51,517 bases of DNA from an uncultured Desulfobulbaceae bacterium. Lineage in GTDB: Bacteria > Desulfobacterota > Desulfobulbia > Desulfobulbales > BM004. Shown here one piece after another: positions 37,086 through 45,493 of this stretch (its first letter is position 1; every line of letters begins with the position of its first letter). Below the pieces are notes generated by a model. That model did no database searches. It was given only the letters and a program-made list of their open reading frames with translations, and was not told the origin of the DNA. Made by a program: the position numbers and the translations under genes. The stretch covers positions 1 through 51,517 of the forward strand of contig CAMYKS010000015.1 of the NCBI GenBank assembly GCA_947259115.1, read 5' to 3'.

Positions 37086-37253
37086 ATTGTACCTCAGTAA
37101 ATCCATTATCCCCAATTAAATTCTTTTCCCCGGTAGCCTACACCCAGTTTTTGTCTGTATAAAGAACAGCAATGGGGCATATATAAAAAAATCACTTTGG
37201 AGAGTGAAATCGGGTGACCTGTTTTTTTCTTGCCTCATTGCAGGTTAATTTTT

Positions 37254-37283
37254 TTGACATTATTAACCCGGCGCGTTAAGTTT
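37254..37283 (+). promoter_or_regulatory. Possible promoter and operator of the HTH gene
   Basis: TTGACA at 37254-37259 is followed at 17 bp by a weak TAAGTT; the spacer contains the inverted repeat TTAAC/GTTAA (37263-37267 and 37275-37279), a possible operator for autoregulation by the HTH protein downstream. The -10 match is poor. Confidence 0.35.
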
Positions 37284-37312
37284 TAGCTAATTAATAAATT
37301 AATGGAGGAATT

Positions 37313-37633
37313 ATGGCTGCTAAAATAAAAGAAAGAATAATTTATAATGCTGATATGATCATAAAAAAAGCCATGGAAGCAAAAATCACCCAAAAGGAAA
37401 TTGCCCATGATATTTGCCATGTGTCAGAGGTCACTGTATCACGCTGGAAAAACACAGGGAGAGCCAAGGCCAGTGCTATAAGGCCTTTGGCAACACTGCT
37501 GGTTAGTCTGCTTGAGTCTGATTCGGAAAAGGGGCCGGAAAAAAAGTTTCTTGATGAAGCATCAATTGAAGATCTGGCCTGGCGCGCACGTCGGCTGGGG
37601 TTTAGGGCAACATTTGAAGATATTAACAAGTAA
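37313..37633 (+). CDS. Small helix-turn-helix protein
   Basis: 106 aa. An HTH of phage-repressor style lies at about 22-60 (ITQKEIAHDICHVSEVTVSR, WKNTGRA); the C-terminal 40 residues are a variable, partly helical tail. It is probably a DNA-binding regulator. GGAGG precedes the ATG at good spacing. An inverted repeat in its promoter suggests it controls itself. It is not next to a toxin gene. Confidence 0.7.
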   Translation: MAAKIKERIIYNADMIIKKAMEAKITQKEIAHDICHVSEVTVSRWKNTGRAKASAIRPLATLLVSLLESDSEKGPEKKFLDEASIEDLAWRARRLGFRATFEDINK

Positions 37634-37856
37634 AGTTTACTCTATATGTAAAATCATAACGCTGCTGCAATAAAGTAAATCCATGAATTTTGCTATTGTC
37701 GAACGAAAAACACTCTGTAGGGTAAGAAGAAAAATTTGATTGTTATCTAACTGGAATAGAGATAGAAAATTTCATAAGTTTTTACAGCTTCTGCAATTTG
37801 CCTCGGAGTCAATAGTAGAAAATCCGAGAATAGTATATTCTGAATGAGGAATTTCA

Positions 37857-39077
37857 ATGTACCTGCTCTCCCACATGTTAAAAGGTTTTGTCAAGACTGG
37901 CACATTGAATGTTATCGACGCCGATGGCAGGCATCATGTCTTTTCCGGCAGTCCGGGGCCTGTGGTGACTTTTCGGCTGCATGACAGGGCATTATATTCA
38001 AACTTGTTTTTCAATCCGGAAATGGGTGCCGGTGAAGGCTACATGGATGGCACACTTACCTTTGAGGATTGCACCCTGGCGGACTTTTTGAGTTTCTTTT
38101 CAATTAACCGTCTCGCACTTGGTTCTTATCCTCTGCAGGCTTTTTTTCGCAAAATCTCAAAAAAACTTCGCGCCTTCCAGCAGTATAACCCCATTGGCAG
38201 GGCGCAGGAAAATGTTGCCCATCACTATGATCTTTCAAATGATTTTTACAGACTTTTTCTGGATGAAGATATGCAGTATTCCTGTGCCTACTATATGCAT
38301 GCAAACGAGACGCTGGAGCAGGCGCAACTCAACAAGAAACGCCATCTTGCCAGCAAATTGCTTCTCGAACCTGGCCAGCGCATACTTGATATAGGATCAG
38401 GTTGGGGTGGACTTGCTCTCTATCTTGCATCGTTAGCCGATGTCGAGGTCGTCGGGGTTACCTTATCGAAAGAACAGTATGAGCTTTCGCTTCAAAGGGC
38501 AAAAGATCTTGGTCTGAATGACCGCGTCCAGTTCAAGCTTCAGGATTACAGGGAGATTGAGGGACCATTTGACCGGATTATCTCCGTCGGTATGTTCGAA
38601 CATGTCGGTGTGCGCCATTATGGTGAATTTTTTGGCAAAATTTACGACCTGCTTACTGATTCCGGCGTTGCACTGATCCATTCCATCGGTCATATGAGCC
38701 CACCGGGAACCGCGAGTCCTTGGCTGCGGAAATATATTTTCCCCGGCGCCTATTCCCCAGCCATGTCAGAGGTTTTTACTGCTCTGGAATTGAACAGCCT
38801 CTGGGCAACTGATGTTGAAATCCTGCGGGTCCATTATGCGGATACTTTGCGTGAATGGCACAACCGCTTTGAAAGGAATCGCGCCAAGATCGCCCGCATG
38901 TATGATGAGCGTTTCTGCAGGATGTGGGAGTTCTATCTTGTCAGTGTCGGTATGATGTTCAGGACCGGCAGCCAGATGGTATTTCAGATGCAGGTCGCCA
39001 AACAACGCGATGCAGCACCGTTGACGCGTGACTATATCAATAGTCAGGAGTCCGTTTACCTGGAAGCGGGAAAATGA
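37857..39077 (+). CDS. cfa: Cyclopropane-fatty-acyl-phospholipid synthase
   Basis: 406 aa. N-terminal lipid-binding domain (about 1-100), then a SAM-methyltransferase domain with ENVAHHYDLSNDFYRLFLDE, SCAYY, the SAM motif ILDIGSGWGGLALYLA, GVTLSKEQ, and MFEHVGVRHYGEFF. It transfers a methylene from SAM to unsaturated phospholipid acyl chains in the inner membrane. GAGGA precedes the ATG. Length matches the family. Confidence 0.94.
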   Translation: MYLLSHMLKGFVKTGTLNVIDADGRHHVFSGSPGPVVTFRLHDRALYSNLFFNPEMGAGEGYMDGTLTFEDCTLADFLSFFSINRLALGSYPLQAFFRKISKKLRAFQQYNPIGRAQENVAHHYDLSNDFYRLFLDEDMQYSCAYYMHANETLEQAQLNKKRHLASKLLLEPGQRILDIGSGWGGLALYLASLADVEVVGVTLSKEQYELSLQRAKDLGLNDRVQFKLQDYREIEGPFDRIISVGMFEHVGVRHYGEFFGKIYDLLTDSGVALIHSIGHMSPPGTASPWLRKYIFPGAYSPAMSEVFTALELNSLWATDVEILRVHYADTLREWHNRFERNRAKIARMYDERFCRMWEFYLVSVGMMFRTGSQMVFQMQVAKQRDAAPLTRDYINSQESVYLEAGK

Positions 39078-39309
39078 TTTTTCTGTTCCTGTACATATAA
39101 TCAAATACAAAAAAGAATAAGACGGCGTTCGAACTGCATCGACCATAATCTGGATTGTATTTTCCCTGTATTATCGAGGAAACAGTTTTCAGGAGTCGAG
39201 TTTTGCTGGGACATTAATGTGTTATGCTTGTTTTCAGCAGATAAATGTATTTGCCCTGTCTTTTAGTTCTGACTCCTATCAGTCTCGACTTGTTAATAAT
39301 GCGGGATAA

Positions 39310-39741
39310 TTATTTGACGATTTTAATATTTAAGAACAACCTGATGATCCCGACAATAAGCAGATAAATCAGTAACGGTGGGAAAAGCAGAAAAAAGAAC
39401 ACAAAACTCGTATAAAACAACACCAGCTTAATGGTGCCCCGCTCCTTGGCCCTGATGCGGCGCTGTTCAACTGCCTTTACCCTTGCCTTCACCACCGAAG
39501 GCGGCCATGCTAAACAGGCATCTTCATCCCGGTCGGCTCGCAGGGTAAATTCTTTGTTGCAATCGGTTTTAAGTTCCTCAAGGGCTTTAGTCCTGATGCG
39601 CTCACCATCAAGCTGCTCTACAATCAGGCGATATTGCCCGTTAATCCTAGCGAATTCGTTGGTGCCTACATTGATCATCCAGCCCCAATAAACGAGACAG
39701 CAAACCGCATAGATTAACCGCCATTCCCGGAATTTTTTCAT
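39310..39741 (-). CDS. Hypothetical membrane protein
   Basis: 143 aa with an N-terminal membrane helix (about 8-24), a polar middle of about 75 residues with three Cys, and a long hydrophobic C-terminal segment (about 104-138). I recognise no family. No clear ribosome site. It lies 85 bp downstream of tag on the same strand. Confidence 0.55.
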   Translation of the reverse strand: MKKFREWRLIYAVCCLVYWGWMINVGTNEFARINGQYRLIVEQLDGERIRTKALEELKTDCNKEFTLRADRDEDACLAWPPSVVKARVKAVEQRRIRAKERGTIKLVLFYTSFVFFFLLFPPLLIYLLIVGIIRLFLNIKIVK

Positions 39742-39826
39742 ATAAATTTCAACTTGGTTTTTTTAGAAACCTGCAAACATGAAACTTGTTTCTTTAGTGA
39801 AAAACTGGCCCTCATGATCCGTTTTT

Positions 39827-40399
39827 CTACCTAAGCTCCTGGGGGAGTGATTTATATCTGAAGCAGTCAACCGTATGGTCGTTCACCATGCCGACTGCCT
39901 GCATAAAGGCGTAGCAGATCGTCGGGCCGACAAACTTGAAGCCCCTTTTTTTCAGCTCCTTACTCATTGTGTCCGATTCAGGGGTAGTGGCCGGGATTTC
40001 TTTTATCGTGTTCCAGGAATTTTGGATGGGCTTGCCGTTAACAAATGACCAGATGAAGGTATTGAAACTGCCGAATTCCTCCACAACCTTCAAAAAGGCC
40101 CGGGCATTTGTCCTTGCTGCCTCGACCTTGAGCCTGTTGCGGATGATGCCGGGATCCTGCAATAACATTTCAATCTTTGCCTGATTCCATTGCGCTATTT
40201 TCTCTGGATCAAACCCTTCGTAAGCCTCCCTGTAACTTTCCCGTCTTTTTAGAACGGTCAGCCAGCTCAAACCCGCCTGGGCTCCTTCCAGGATGAGCAT
40301 TTCAAAGAGTTTGTTATCAGAGTGGACCGGCACAGCCCACTCCCTATCATGGTAGGCAATATATGTCTCATCTTCAATGATCCAGCTGCATCTTTGCAT
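39827..40399 (-). CDS. tag: DNA-3-methyladenine glycosylase I
   Basis: 190 aa. Starts RCSWI...YIAYHDREWAVPVH with the Cys and His of the zinc snap; the second half holds the catalytic and zinc residues (FGPTICYAFMQAVGMVNDHT, CF). It excises 3-methyladenine from alkylated DNA. AGGAA precedes the ATG. Its coding region starts 37 bp after a decayed KorA-like gene on the same strand. Confidence 0.94.
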   Translation of the reverse strand: MQRCSWIIEDETYIAYHDREWAVPVHSDNKLFEMLILEGAQAGLSWLTVLKRRESYREAYEGFDPEKIAQWNQAKIEMLLQDPGIIRNRLKVEAARTNARAFLKVVEEFGSFNTFIWSFVNGKPIQNSWNTIKEIPATTPESDTMSKELKKRGFKFVGPTICYAFMQAVGMVNDHTVDCFRYKSLPQELR

Positions 40400-40435
40400 A
40401 TGATATTCCTGAAGGTGTAATATTATGGGAACTGT

Positions 40436-40679
40436 TCAGGGAAATTCCCTGTGCTCCCTGTTTGTGAAGAAAAAAAGAGCAGTAACCCTGTCCGTGATTG
40501 CGCTTTTGGGGTTTTCCGTTATCCTGATCTGGTAATACTTGTGATACCCCGGATACGGGACATGTAGTCCTGGTGGGTGAAAATGTGAAGACCCCAGCGT
40601 GAAAAAAGTTTAGCCAGGACTCCGCCGATAAGCTCCAGGCCTGTCCTGTCTCACCGCCGATTCTGATCTTCAAATCCAT
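40436..40679 (-). pseudogene. Relic of 2-oxoacid:ferredoxin oxidoreductase (KorA/PorC-type) N-terminus
   Basis: The ATG at 40679, preceded by AGGAGG, reads DLKIRIGGETGQ; shifting frame by one base then gives GLELIGGVLAKLFSRWGLHI and, after DYMSRIRG, another shift gives YHKYYQIRITENP, ending at a stop at 40436. This follows the KIRIGGEAGQG...SRIRGGH pattern of the catalytic-complex subunit. Two frameshifts and loss of about 80 percent of the protein make it non-functional. Confidence 0.75.
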
Positions 40680-40902
40680 AAAATAGCCCTCCTGCGAGTC
40701 TCCTCTAAATAAAAAGGGAGATGATTTCCATAAGACTAAAAGTATCAATTAAATAACTATATATAATGAGCCCGCAGGTGTCCATATTGAACAGAGATTA
40801 ATTGACAACTTTCTAATCGTGAATAAATTTAATTAATAAGAATTGTAATTTGCTGGTATTTTCCTGGAATCAAAGAAACGTATTTGCGTCGGGAGGTTTC
40901 AT

Positions 40903-41265
40903 ATGACAGTAATCGAAGAAAAAGGAATTTCTATCCGGGTAGATGAGGATGGTTTCCTTGTGAACACTGAGGATTGGAATGAGGACTCCGCAAGAATATT
41001 GGCCAGAAGGGAAGGGATAGACGATCTGACGGAAGAAAAGTTGGCCATAGTTACATTCTTGCGTGATTATTACCGGAAATTTGAAGCATTTCCGATCCTG
41101 AACTATGTCTGCAAGAACCTCAAGCAGCCGCGTAACTGCATGAACGAGGAATTTATCAATCCCATGAAGGCATGGAAAATAGCCGGTCTTCCTAAGCCTG
41201 AGGGAATCCATTTCGTAACGGTTGACAGCGGCCATAAAAATTTCATCATGGAGGAATGCTGCTGA
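40903..41265 (+). CDS. DsrC/TusE-family sulfur-relay paralogue lacking the canonical Cys pair
   Basis: 120 aa. The fold signature is plain: IDDLTEEKLAIVTFLRDYYR, FPILNYVCKNL and AWKIAGLPKPEG. In sulfite-reductase-associated DsrC the last segment reads ACKIAGLPKP(T)GC with two redox Cys; here those positions are Trp and Ile and the chain runs on 14 residues to end in EECC. A Cys lies in PRNCMNEEF. It therefore cannot form the DsrC trisulfide in the usual way and may be a regulatory or carrier variant. GGGAGG precedes the ATG. Confidence 0.82.
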   Translation: MTVIEEKGISIRVDEDGFLVNTEDWNEDSARILARREGIDDLTEEKLAIVTFLRDYYRKFEAFPILNYVCKNLKQPRNCMNEEFINPMKAWKIAGLPKPEGIHFVTVDSGHKNFIMEECC

Positions 41266-41337
41266 CCTGCCGGGTGAATATACCTGGCGGCAAAGGATGA
41301 AAACAACAATCCTAAACAGGTTAAGGGGGTGATTATT

Positions 41338-41634
41338 ATGTTGCGTCAGAAAGACATGGAATATTCAATGCTGATGGCCCATCGACAATTTCTTTCCGGG
41401 CTTGAAAAATCCGTTGATATGCTCAAAGACGAGATCAATGAGGTGGAAGGGATTAGAGAGGCGTGCACGGATGAATGGTGCACTTCAAGGGAAGATTTTC
41501 TCGATTATCTTCACAAGAGCATTTATGCTATCAGTGAACCCCGCTGGGCTGACAAAGAGGACTCAGAGAAGATCCATGAATTGAGAAACAGGGTCAAGGA
41601 TCTTTACACACACTTTAAAGGTGCCACAGCTTAA
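41338..41634 (+). CDS. Hypothetical protein next to the DsrC paralogue
   Basis: 98 aa, helical, charged, with two Cys (ACTDEWCTS at about 44-52). Family not recognised. The ATG at 41338 has a strong AAGGGGGTGA ribosome site; a GTG at 41329 is in frame but lies inside that site. It lies 72 bp after the DsrC-family gene on the same strand, so the two are probably co-transcribed and may work together. Confidence 0.6.
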   Translation: MLRQKDMEYSMLMAHRQFLSGLEKSVDMLKDEINEVEGIREACTDEWCTSREDFLDYLHKSIYAISEPRWADKEDSEKIHELRNRVKDLYTHFKGATA

Positions 41635-41918
41635 GAAACTCAATCTATTGCCCTGGGAATTTCAGGTGAAGCAGGGCCGGTTTAAGCCTGCATTCCCTGG
41701 AATCCAGGGTGTTATTGAGAATGGAAGGATGGAATCTGTTTCCCATCTGACATCTTTTATTCCTCTCCAGCAGAGAAGTTTACCTGCGCATGCCTGATAA
41801 GCACAAATTTCCTCAGCGGAAATAAGAAATATAAGCAAAACCGGACAAGGCAAGGTCTTCAATGGGAGTTACAATCGGGCAACATGCTGTATTGTAGCAT
41901 GATAAGGGACAGCGTAAT

Positions 41919-43019
41919 TTAGTGAAGCTGGAATCCGGCGTCCCAGTCCTTGCGTACAGGGTCGTAGCCCTTTTGCCTGATAGCGGCACAGACCTCTTGG
42001 ATGGATCGGTGATCGCCGATGGCAAACTGTTCACCGCTGATTTCCGGATCAGAGTATCCCCCAGGGGCCGTACAGGAACCTGCAGAGTAGCGTGTGGGGC
42101 CAAGGCCTATCATGCCGTTTCGGTAACGGGCTTCCTCGCGGGTGGACAGGATGATGCCAACGTCAGGATCAAAAAGGCGCAAGGCGAATATGAGGTGGCT
42201 CAGGTCTCTTTCCGTTACCGTGCATAGCGGTTCAAACTCGCCGGCAGCGGGGCGCAGTCTTGGGAAAGAAACCGTTATGGCGGTACGCCAGAAATTTTTG
42301 CGCAGCCAGGCAAGGTGTAAGCCCAGGGCAAGCCCTTCGGTGCGCCAATCTGCAAGTCCCAGAAGGGTACCGATACCCACCTCCCGCATGCCGCCGGCAG
42401 CAGCACGGGCCGGGGTGTCCAGCCGGAACTCAAAGTCGGATTTCATGCCGCCGAGATGCACCTTATTGTAAGTTTTTCGGTCATAGGTTTCCTGGTAAAT
42501 GGCCACTGAAGTTATTCCCGCAGCAAAAAGCCTGGCATATTCTTCGGTTGCAAGGGGCTGCACTTCGATGGAAATGGCGGCAAAACGGTGACGTAAAAGC
42601 AGGGCAAGTTTTTCCAGGTATTCGACGCCAAGTTTTGCCGGGGCCTCTCCGGATACCAGGAGGATATGATTGAAGCCCCGCTGCTGCAGAAGCATGGCCT
42701 CAGATTCCGCTTCTTCAAGGGAGAGAATGCGGCGCTCGATCTTATTGTCAGCGGCAAATCCGCAGTAGCTGCAGCGGTTGGTGCAGAAGCTGGAAACATA
42801 CAGTGGGGCATAGATCTGGGTGGTTTTGCCGAAGCGCTGGGCCGTGATATCAGCGGAGCGTTCAGCCATGGCCTCAAGATGTTTGTCAGCCTCAGGTGAG
42901 AGCAGGGCGGCAAGGTCATCAATATTCAAGTGATTTGCACGCAAAGAGCGTTGTGCATCAGCATCGGTGCAGAAACCGACCTTGGCTTTCAGTTGGGCAA
43001 ATGGTGGTATTGTAAACAT
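41919..43019 (-). CDS. thiH: 2-iminoacetate synthase ThiH
   Basis: 366 aa radical-SAM enzyme: the iron-sulfur motif CTNRCSYCGF at about 80-89, HILLVSGEAP, VAIYQETYDR, and the C-terminal TAPGGYSDP. It cleaves tyrosine to dehydroglycine for thiazole synthesis, the anaerobic route that replaces glycine oxidase. I placed the start at the ATG 43019; a TTG start at 43052 is inside a dispersed repeat. No ribosome site is visible, perhaps because the repeat inserted just upstream. Last gene of a thiF-thiS-thiG-thiH cluster. Confidence 0.93.
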   Translation of the reverse strand: MFTIPPFAQLKAKVGFCTDADAQRSLRANHLNIDDLAALLSPEADKHLEAMAERSADITAQRFGKTTQIYAPLYVSSFCTNRCSYCGFAADNKIERRILSLEEAESEAMLLQQRGFNHILLVSGEAPAKLGVEYLEKLALLLRHRFAAISIEVQPLATEEYARLFAAGITSVAIYQETYDRKTYNKVHLGGMKSDFEFRLDTPARAAAGGMREVGIGTLLGLADWRTEGLALGLHLAWLRKNFWRTAITVSFPRLRPAAGEFEPLCTVTERDLSHLIFALRLFDPDVGIILSTREEARYRNGMIGLGPTRYSAGSCTAPGGYSDPEISGEQFAIGDHRSIQEVCAAIRQKGYDPVRKDWDAGFQLH

Positions 43020-43029
43020 TGGTGAACTC

Positions 43030-43240
43030 GTAAAAAGTCTCTCAAAGGGCAACAGGGCCTATTTATGTAAATACGTTAAGTGGTAAATATCTTTCCGCAT
43101 CGTTCTATCGAAGTCGGAGTTTATACACTGTACTTAAGGGTGTTTATACCCTGTACTTAAGGGTGTTTATACCCTGTATTTAAGGGTACTTATCACGAAG
43201 CCTCACTTCGTTCGCTATCTACGCTGCCGACAAACAGAGT
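43030..43240. repeat. Tandem-repeat array A between thiG and thiH
   Basis: Contains three 23-bp units (43119-43141, 43142-43164, 43165-43187) of the form GTTTATACCCTGTACTTAAG plus GGT, preceded by GAAGTCGGA at 43110, followed by one CGAAG-CCTCA-CTTCG hairpin unit ending CTATCTAC at about 43195-43221. The left edge carries the dispersed GTAAAAAGTCTC...GCAACAGGGCCTA motif also seen near 13291-13322. Confidence 0.75.
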
Positions 43241-43241
43241 T

Positions 43242-44012
43242 TCAGGTTTTGATAAAATCCAGACCGGTCAAAGGGGAGGAGGCGGATGCCTCTGCACTTT
43301 TCCTGCCAAGGCCTGCTTCATAGGCAGCGCGGCCTGCCTCCACAGCTCCGGCAAAGGCTGCTGCCATTTTGACAGGATCTCCGGCAACGGATATGGCTGT
43401 GTTGACCAGGACTGCATCAGCACCAATCTCCATGGCCAGGGCGGCATCTGAGGGAGCACCTAAGCCGGCGTCAACTATAACCGGAACCCGGGCCTGGTCG
43501 ATAATGATCTCCACCTGGAATTTCGTTATAAGGCCCAGATTGGTGCCGATGGGTGCGCCTAGCGGCATAACTGCAGCCGCTCCTGCATCTTGCAAGCGCA
43601 GGGCCAGAATGGGATCTCCATTCATATAGGGCAGGACGATGAAGCCTTCCTTTGCCAATTCTTCAGTGGCCCTGAGTGTTTCAATGGGATCCGGCAGGAG
43701 GGTACGCGGGTCCGGCGTAACTTCCAGCTTCAGCCAGTCGCCGCTGCCTGCGGCACGTGCCAGCCTGGCCAAACGGACCGCCTCTTTTGCATCTCTGGCG
43801 CCGGAGGTGTTGGGCAGAAAGAGATACTTATCCCTGTCCAGCACATTCATGATGTCATCGGCAGGATCGTTGAGATCCACGCGACGCAGGGCAACGGTAA
43901 TCATTTCGCTGCCCGAGGCCTCAATGGTTTTCTTCAGGGTTTCGGCAGAGGAAAACTTTCCAGTTCCCAGGAAAAGGCGGGAGCGGAAGGTTCTGTCAGC
44001 AATTTTCAGCAT
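43242..44012 (-). CDS. thiG: Thiazole synthase ThiG
   Basis: 256 aa. TIM-barrel with the imine-forming Lys in [41 protein letters not shown] and [14 protein letters not shown]. It builds the thiazole phosphate from DXP, ThiS thiocarboxylate and dehydroglycine. ATG at 44012 with a GGAGGGGG ribosome site that overlaps the end of thiS; translation is coupled. Confidence 0.95.
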   Translation of the reverse strand: MLKIADRTFRSRLFLGTGKFSSAETLKKTIEASGSEMITVALRRVDLNDPADDIMNVLDRDKYLFLPNTSGARDAKEAVRLARLARAAGSGDWLKLEVTPDPRTLLPDPIETLRATEELAKEGFIVLPYMNGDPILALRLQDAGAAAVMPLGAPIGTNLGLITKFQVEIIIDQARVPVIVDAGLGAPSDAALAMEIGADAVLVNTAISVAGDPVKMAAAFAGAVEAGRAAYEAGLGRKSAEASASSPLTGLDFIKT

Positions 44013-44013
44013 C

Positions 44014-44214
44014 TCATCCCCCTCCGACAAAACGGATCAGTTCAAGAACATTTCCATCGGAAAACACAAGAGTATCATACTCATCCCTTTTGACAATCCT
44101 ACCGTCACACTCTGCCACAACAGTGTCAGGGTTGAGATTCATATCCTGTATAAAAGACACCAGGGTGGTGCCTGGGGTAATTTCTTTGGTTTCGCCGTTA
44201 CACGTAATTTTCAT
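44014..44214 (-). CDS. thiS: Sulfur carrier protein ThiS
   Basis: 66 aa, ubiquitin-like, beginning [12 protein letters not shown], with the mandatory diglycine end (FVGGG) that is adenylated by ThiF and converted to a thiocarboxylate. It ends one base before the thiG start. Confidence 0.93.
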   Translation of the reverse strand: MKITCNGETKEITPGTTLVSFIQDMNLNPDTVVAECDGRIVKRDEYDTLVFSDGNVLELIRFVGGG

Positions 44215-44298
44215 GGTAAACCTTAATGTTTTCTACACAAGCTTCTTCCGGCAGGGAGAAGAGCAGGAATCAGCTGATAAAATTTTTAAATATACATT

Positions 44299-45096
44299 CT
44301 AATCTTTTCCGAGCAGGATGCGCAATATCTGGTTTGCCTGGTGATGTGCGGCAATTCCTACTCTAGGGGCCATGAGGCCATGACCGGGACCGGCTGCCGA
44401 AGTTCCATCTCCTATAATATAAACATCATGATCAATTTTTTGCGTCCGGATACTATTATTATCACCGTATCCTGCAAGACCGGACGCTCCTACATAACCG
44501 ATAGCAGGCATGTTAGTCAATACAGCCCGCAGGGCAGCAGCCTTCATTACCGGATCATCGAAACATTCAGCCAGAACATCAACCCCCTTGAAAACCACAG
44601 GGATTGATTCTTCCGTTAAGCGGCCGTCCACCGCTTCAATATCGATATAGGGGTTCACCTGCAGAAGGTTTTCCTTCAGGGCAACAGTCTTCCGCATGCC
44701 AATCTGTGAAATAAAGTAGTGCTGCCGGTTCAGATTGCTGGGCTCCACCACGTCAAAATCAGCCAGGATAAGTTTGCCTAAACCAATACGGGCCAAGGCT
44801 CCTGCGACCACTGTACCGAGACCGCCTAACCCCATGATGCCCACCGTTGCTTTCCTGACTACTTCATGCACTCCCGGAGTATGGCGGGCCATCAGCAGAC
44901 TCTCCATCTCTTCTGCAGTCGGGGTCTCACCACGCCTGATCAGGCAGCAGATATCCCCATCAGCGAGCAGGGTGTCAGGAGAAACCGGAAAGCCGTTCAC
45001 AATGAAAAGGTCCGCTCCTGGCTTACATGTATCAATAAGGTTTCTTATTGTTATTCGTTCCTGATACGGAATTGTCTGCTCGTTAACTTTTATCAT
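44299..45096 (-). CDS. thiF: ThiS adenylyltransferase ThiF with an extra N-terminal ThiS-like domain
   Basis: 265 aa. Residues 1-60 look like a ThiS-like ubiquitin fold (VNEQTIPYQ..ITIRNL, DLFIVNGFPV), without an obvious GG end; residues 75-265 are an E1-like adenylyltransferase with GLGGLGTVVAGALARIG, DFDVVEPSNLNRQ and the Arg of QHYF. It activates ThiS. The fusion is of the type seen in anaerobic bacteria. The start is the ATG 45096; a TTG at 45126 adds ten residues. The zinc-binding CxxC pairs of MoeB-type enzymes are absent. Confidence 0.87.
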   Translation of the reverse strand: MIKVNEQTIPYQERITIRNLIDTCKPGADLFIVNGFPVSPDTLLADGDICCLIRRGETPTAEEMESLLMARHTPGVHEVVRKATVGIMGLGGLGTVVAGALARIGLGKLILADFDVVEPSNLNRQHYFISQIGMRKTVALKENLLQVNPYIDIEAVDGRLTEESIPVVFKGVDVLAECFDDPVMKAAALRAVLTNMPAIGYVGASGLAGYGDNNSIRTQKIDHDVYIIGDGTSAAGPGHGLMAPRVGIAAHHQANQILRILLGKD

Positions 45097-45180
45097 ATAC
45101 CTAATGCCATGGCCTGTGGTAAACAAACCGTATTTCTAGCAGAAATATAAAAAATTTGCTTGTAAAACAGGGGCACTCTA

Positions 45181-45475
45181 TAAAATCTCTCCAGCATCAG
45201 CAAGGCAAATAATATCAATTTGTTACCTGCGTAATATTCGCTGCTGTAGAGTTTTTGAAGTCGGAGTTTATACCCCTCAGGTAAGGGATAGACTACGAGG
45301 GGTGTTTATACCCAGTACGTAAGGGTATTTTTACCCTGTTGTTAAGGCCACTTATCTCGAAGTCTCACTACGTTCCCTATCCGAAGTCTCACTGCGTTCC
45401 CTATCCGAAGTCTCACTGCGTTCCCTATCCGAAGTCTCACTGCGTTCCCTATCTACAATGCCGCCGATAGAAGGT
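45181..45475. repeat. Tandem-repeat array B between glmU-like gene and thiF
   Basis: Same design as array A: GAAGTCGGA at 45257, degenerate GTTTATACCC units (about 45266-45345), then four 24-bp units at 45358-45381, 45382-45405, 45406-45429 and 45430-45453 (CGAAGTCTCACTGCGTTCCC plus TATC; the first differs by one base). The end CTATCTACnnTGCCG is shared with array A. About 370 bp between genes is filled by this array. Confidence 0.8.
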
Positions 45476-45493
45476 TTACTCGGTTCAGGTGTC

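Larger units (their letters stand above)
37004..37312. other. Intergenic region, divergent promoters
   Basis: Separates the GH43 gene from the plus-strand HTH gene. It holds the right copy of the 27-bp repeat (37059-37085) and the probable promoter of the HTH gene. Confidence 0.4.

Noticed and set aside
43110..45453. Tandem repeats as a CRISPR array
   Set aside because: Units are directly adjacent with no unique spacers of constant length, and no cas genes are present.
45097..45493. TPP riboswitch upstream of the thiamine genes
   Set aside because: I looked for the CUGAGA and ACCUG..GGA core blocks on the minus strand and did not find them; the space is filled by tandem repeats.
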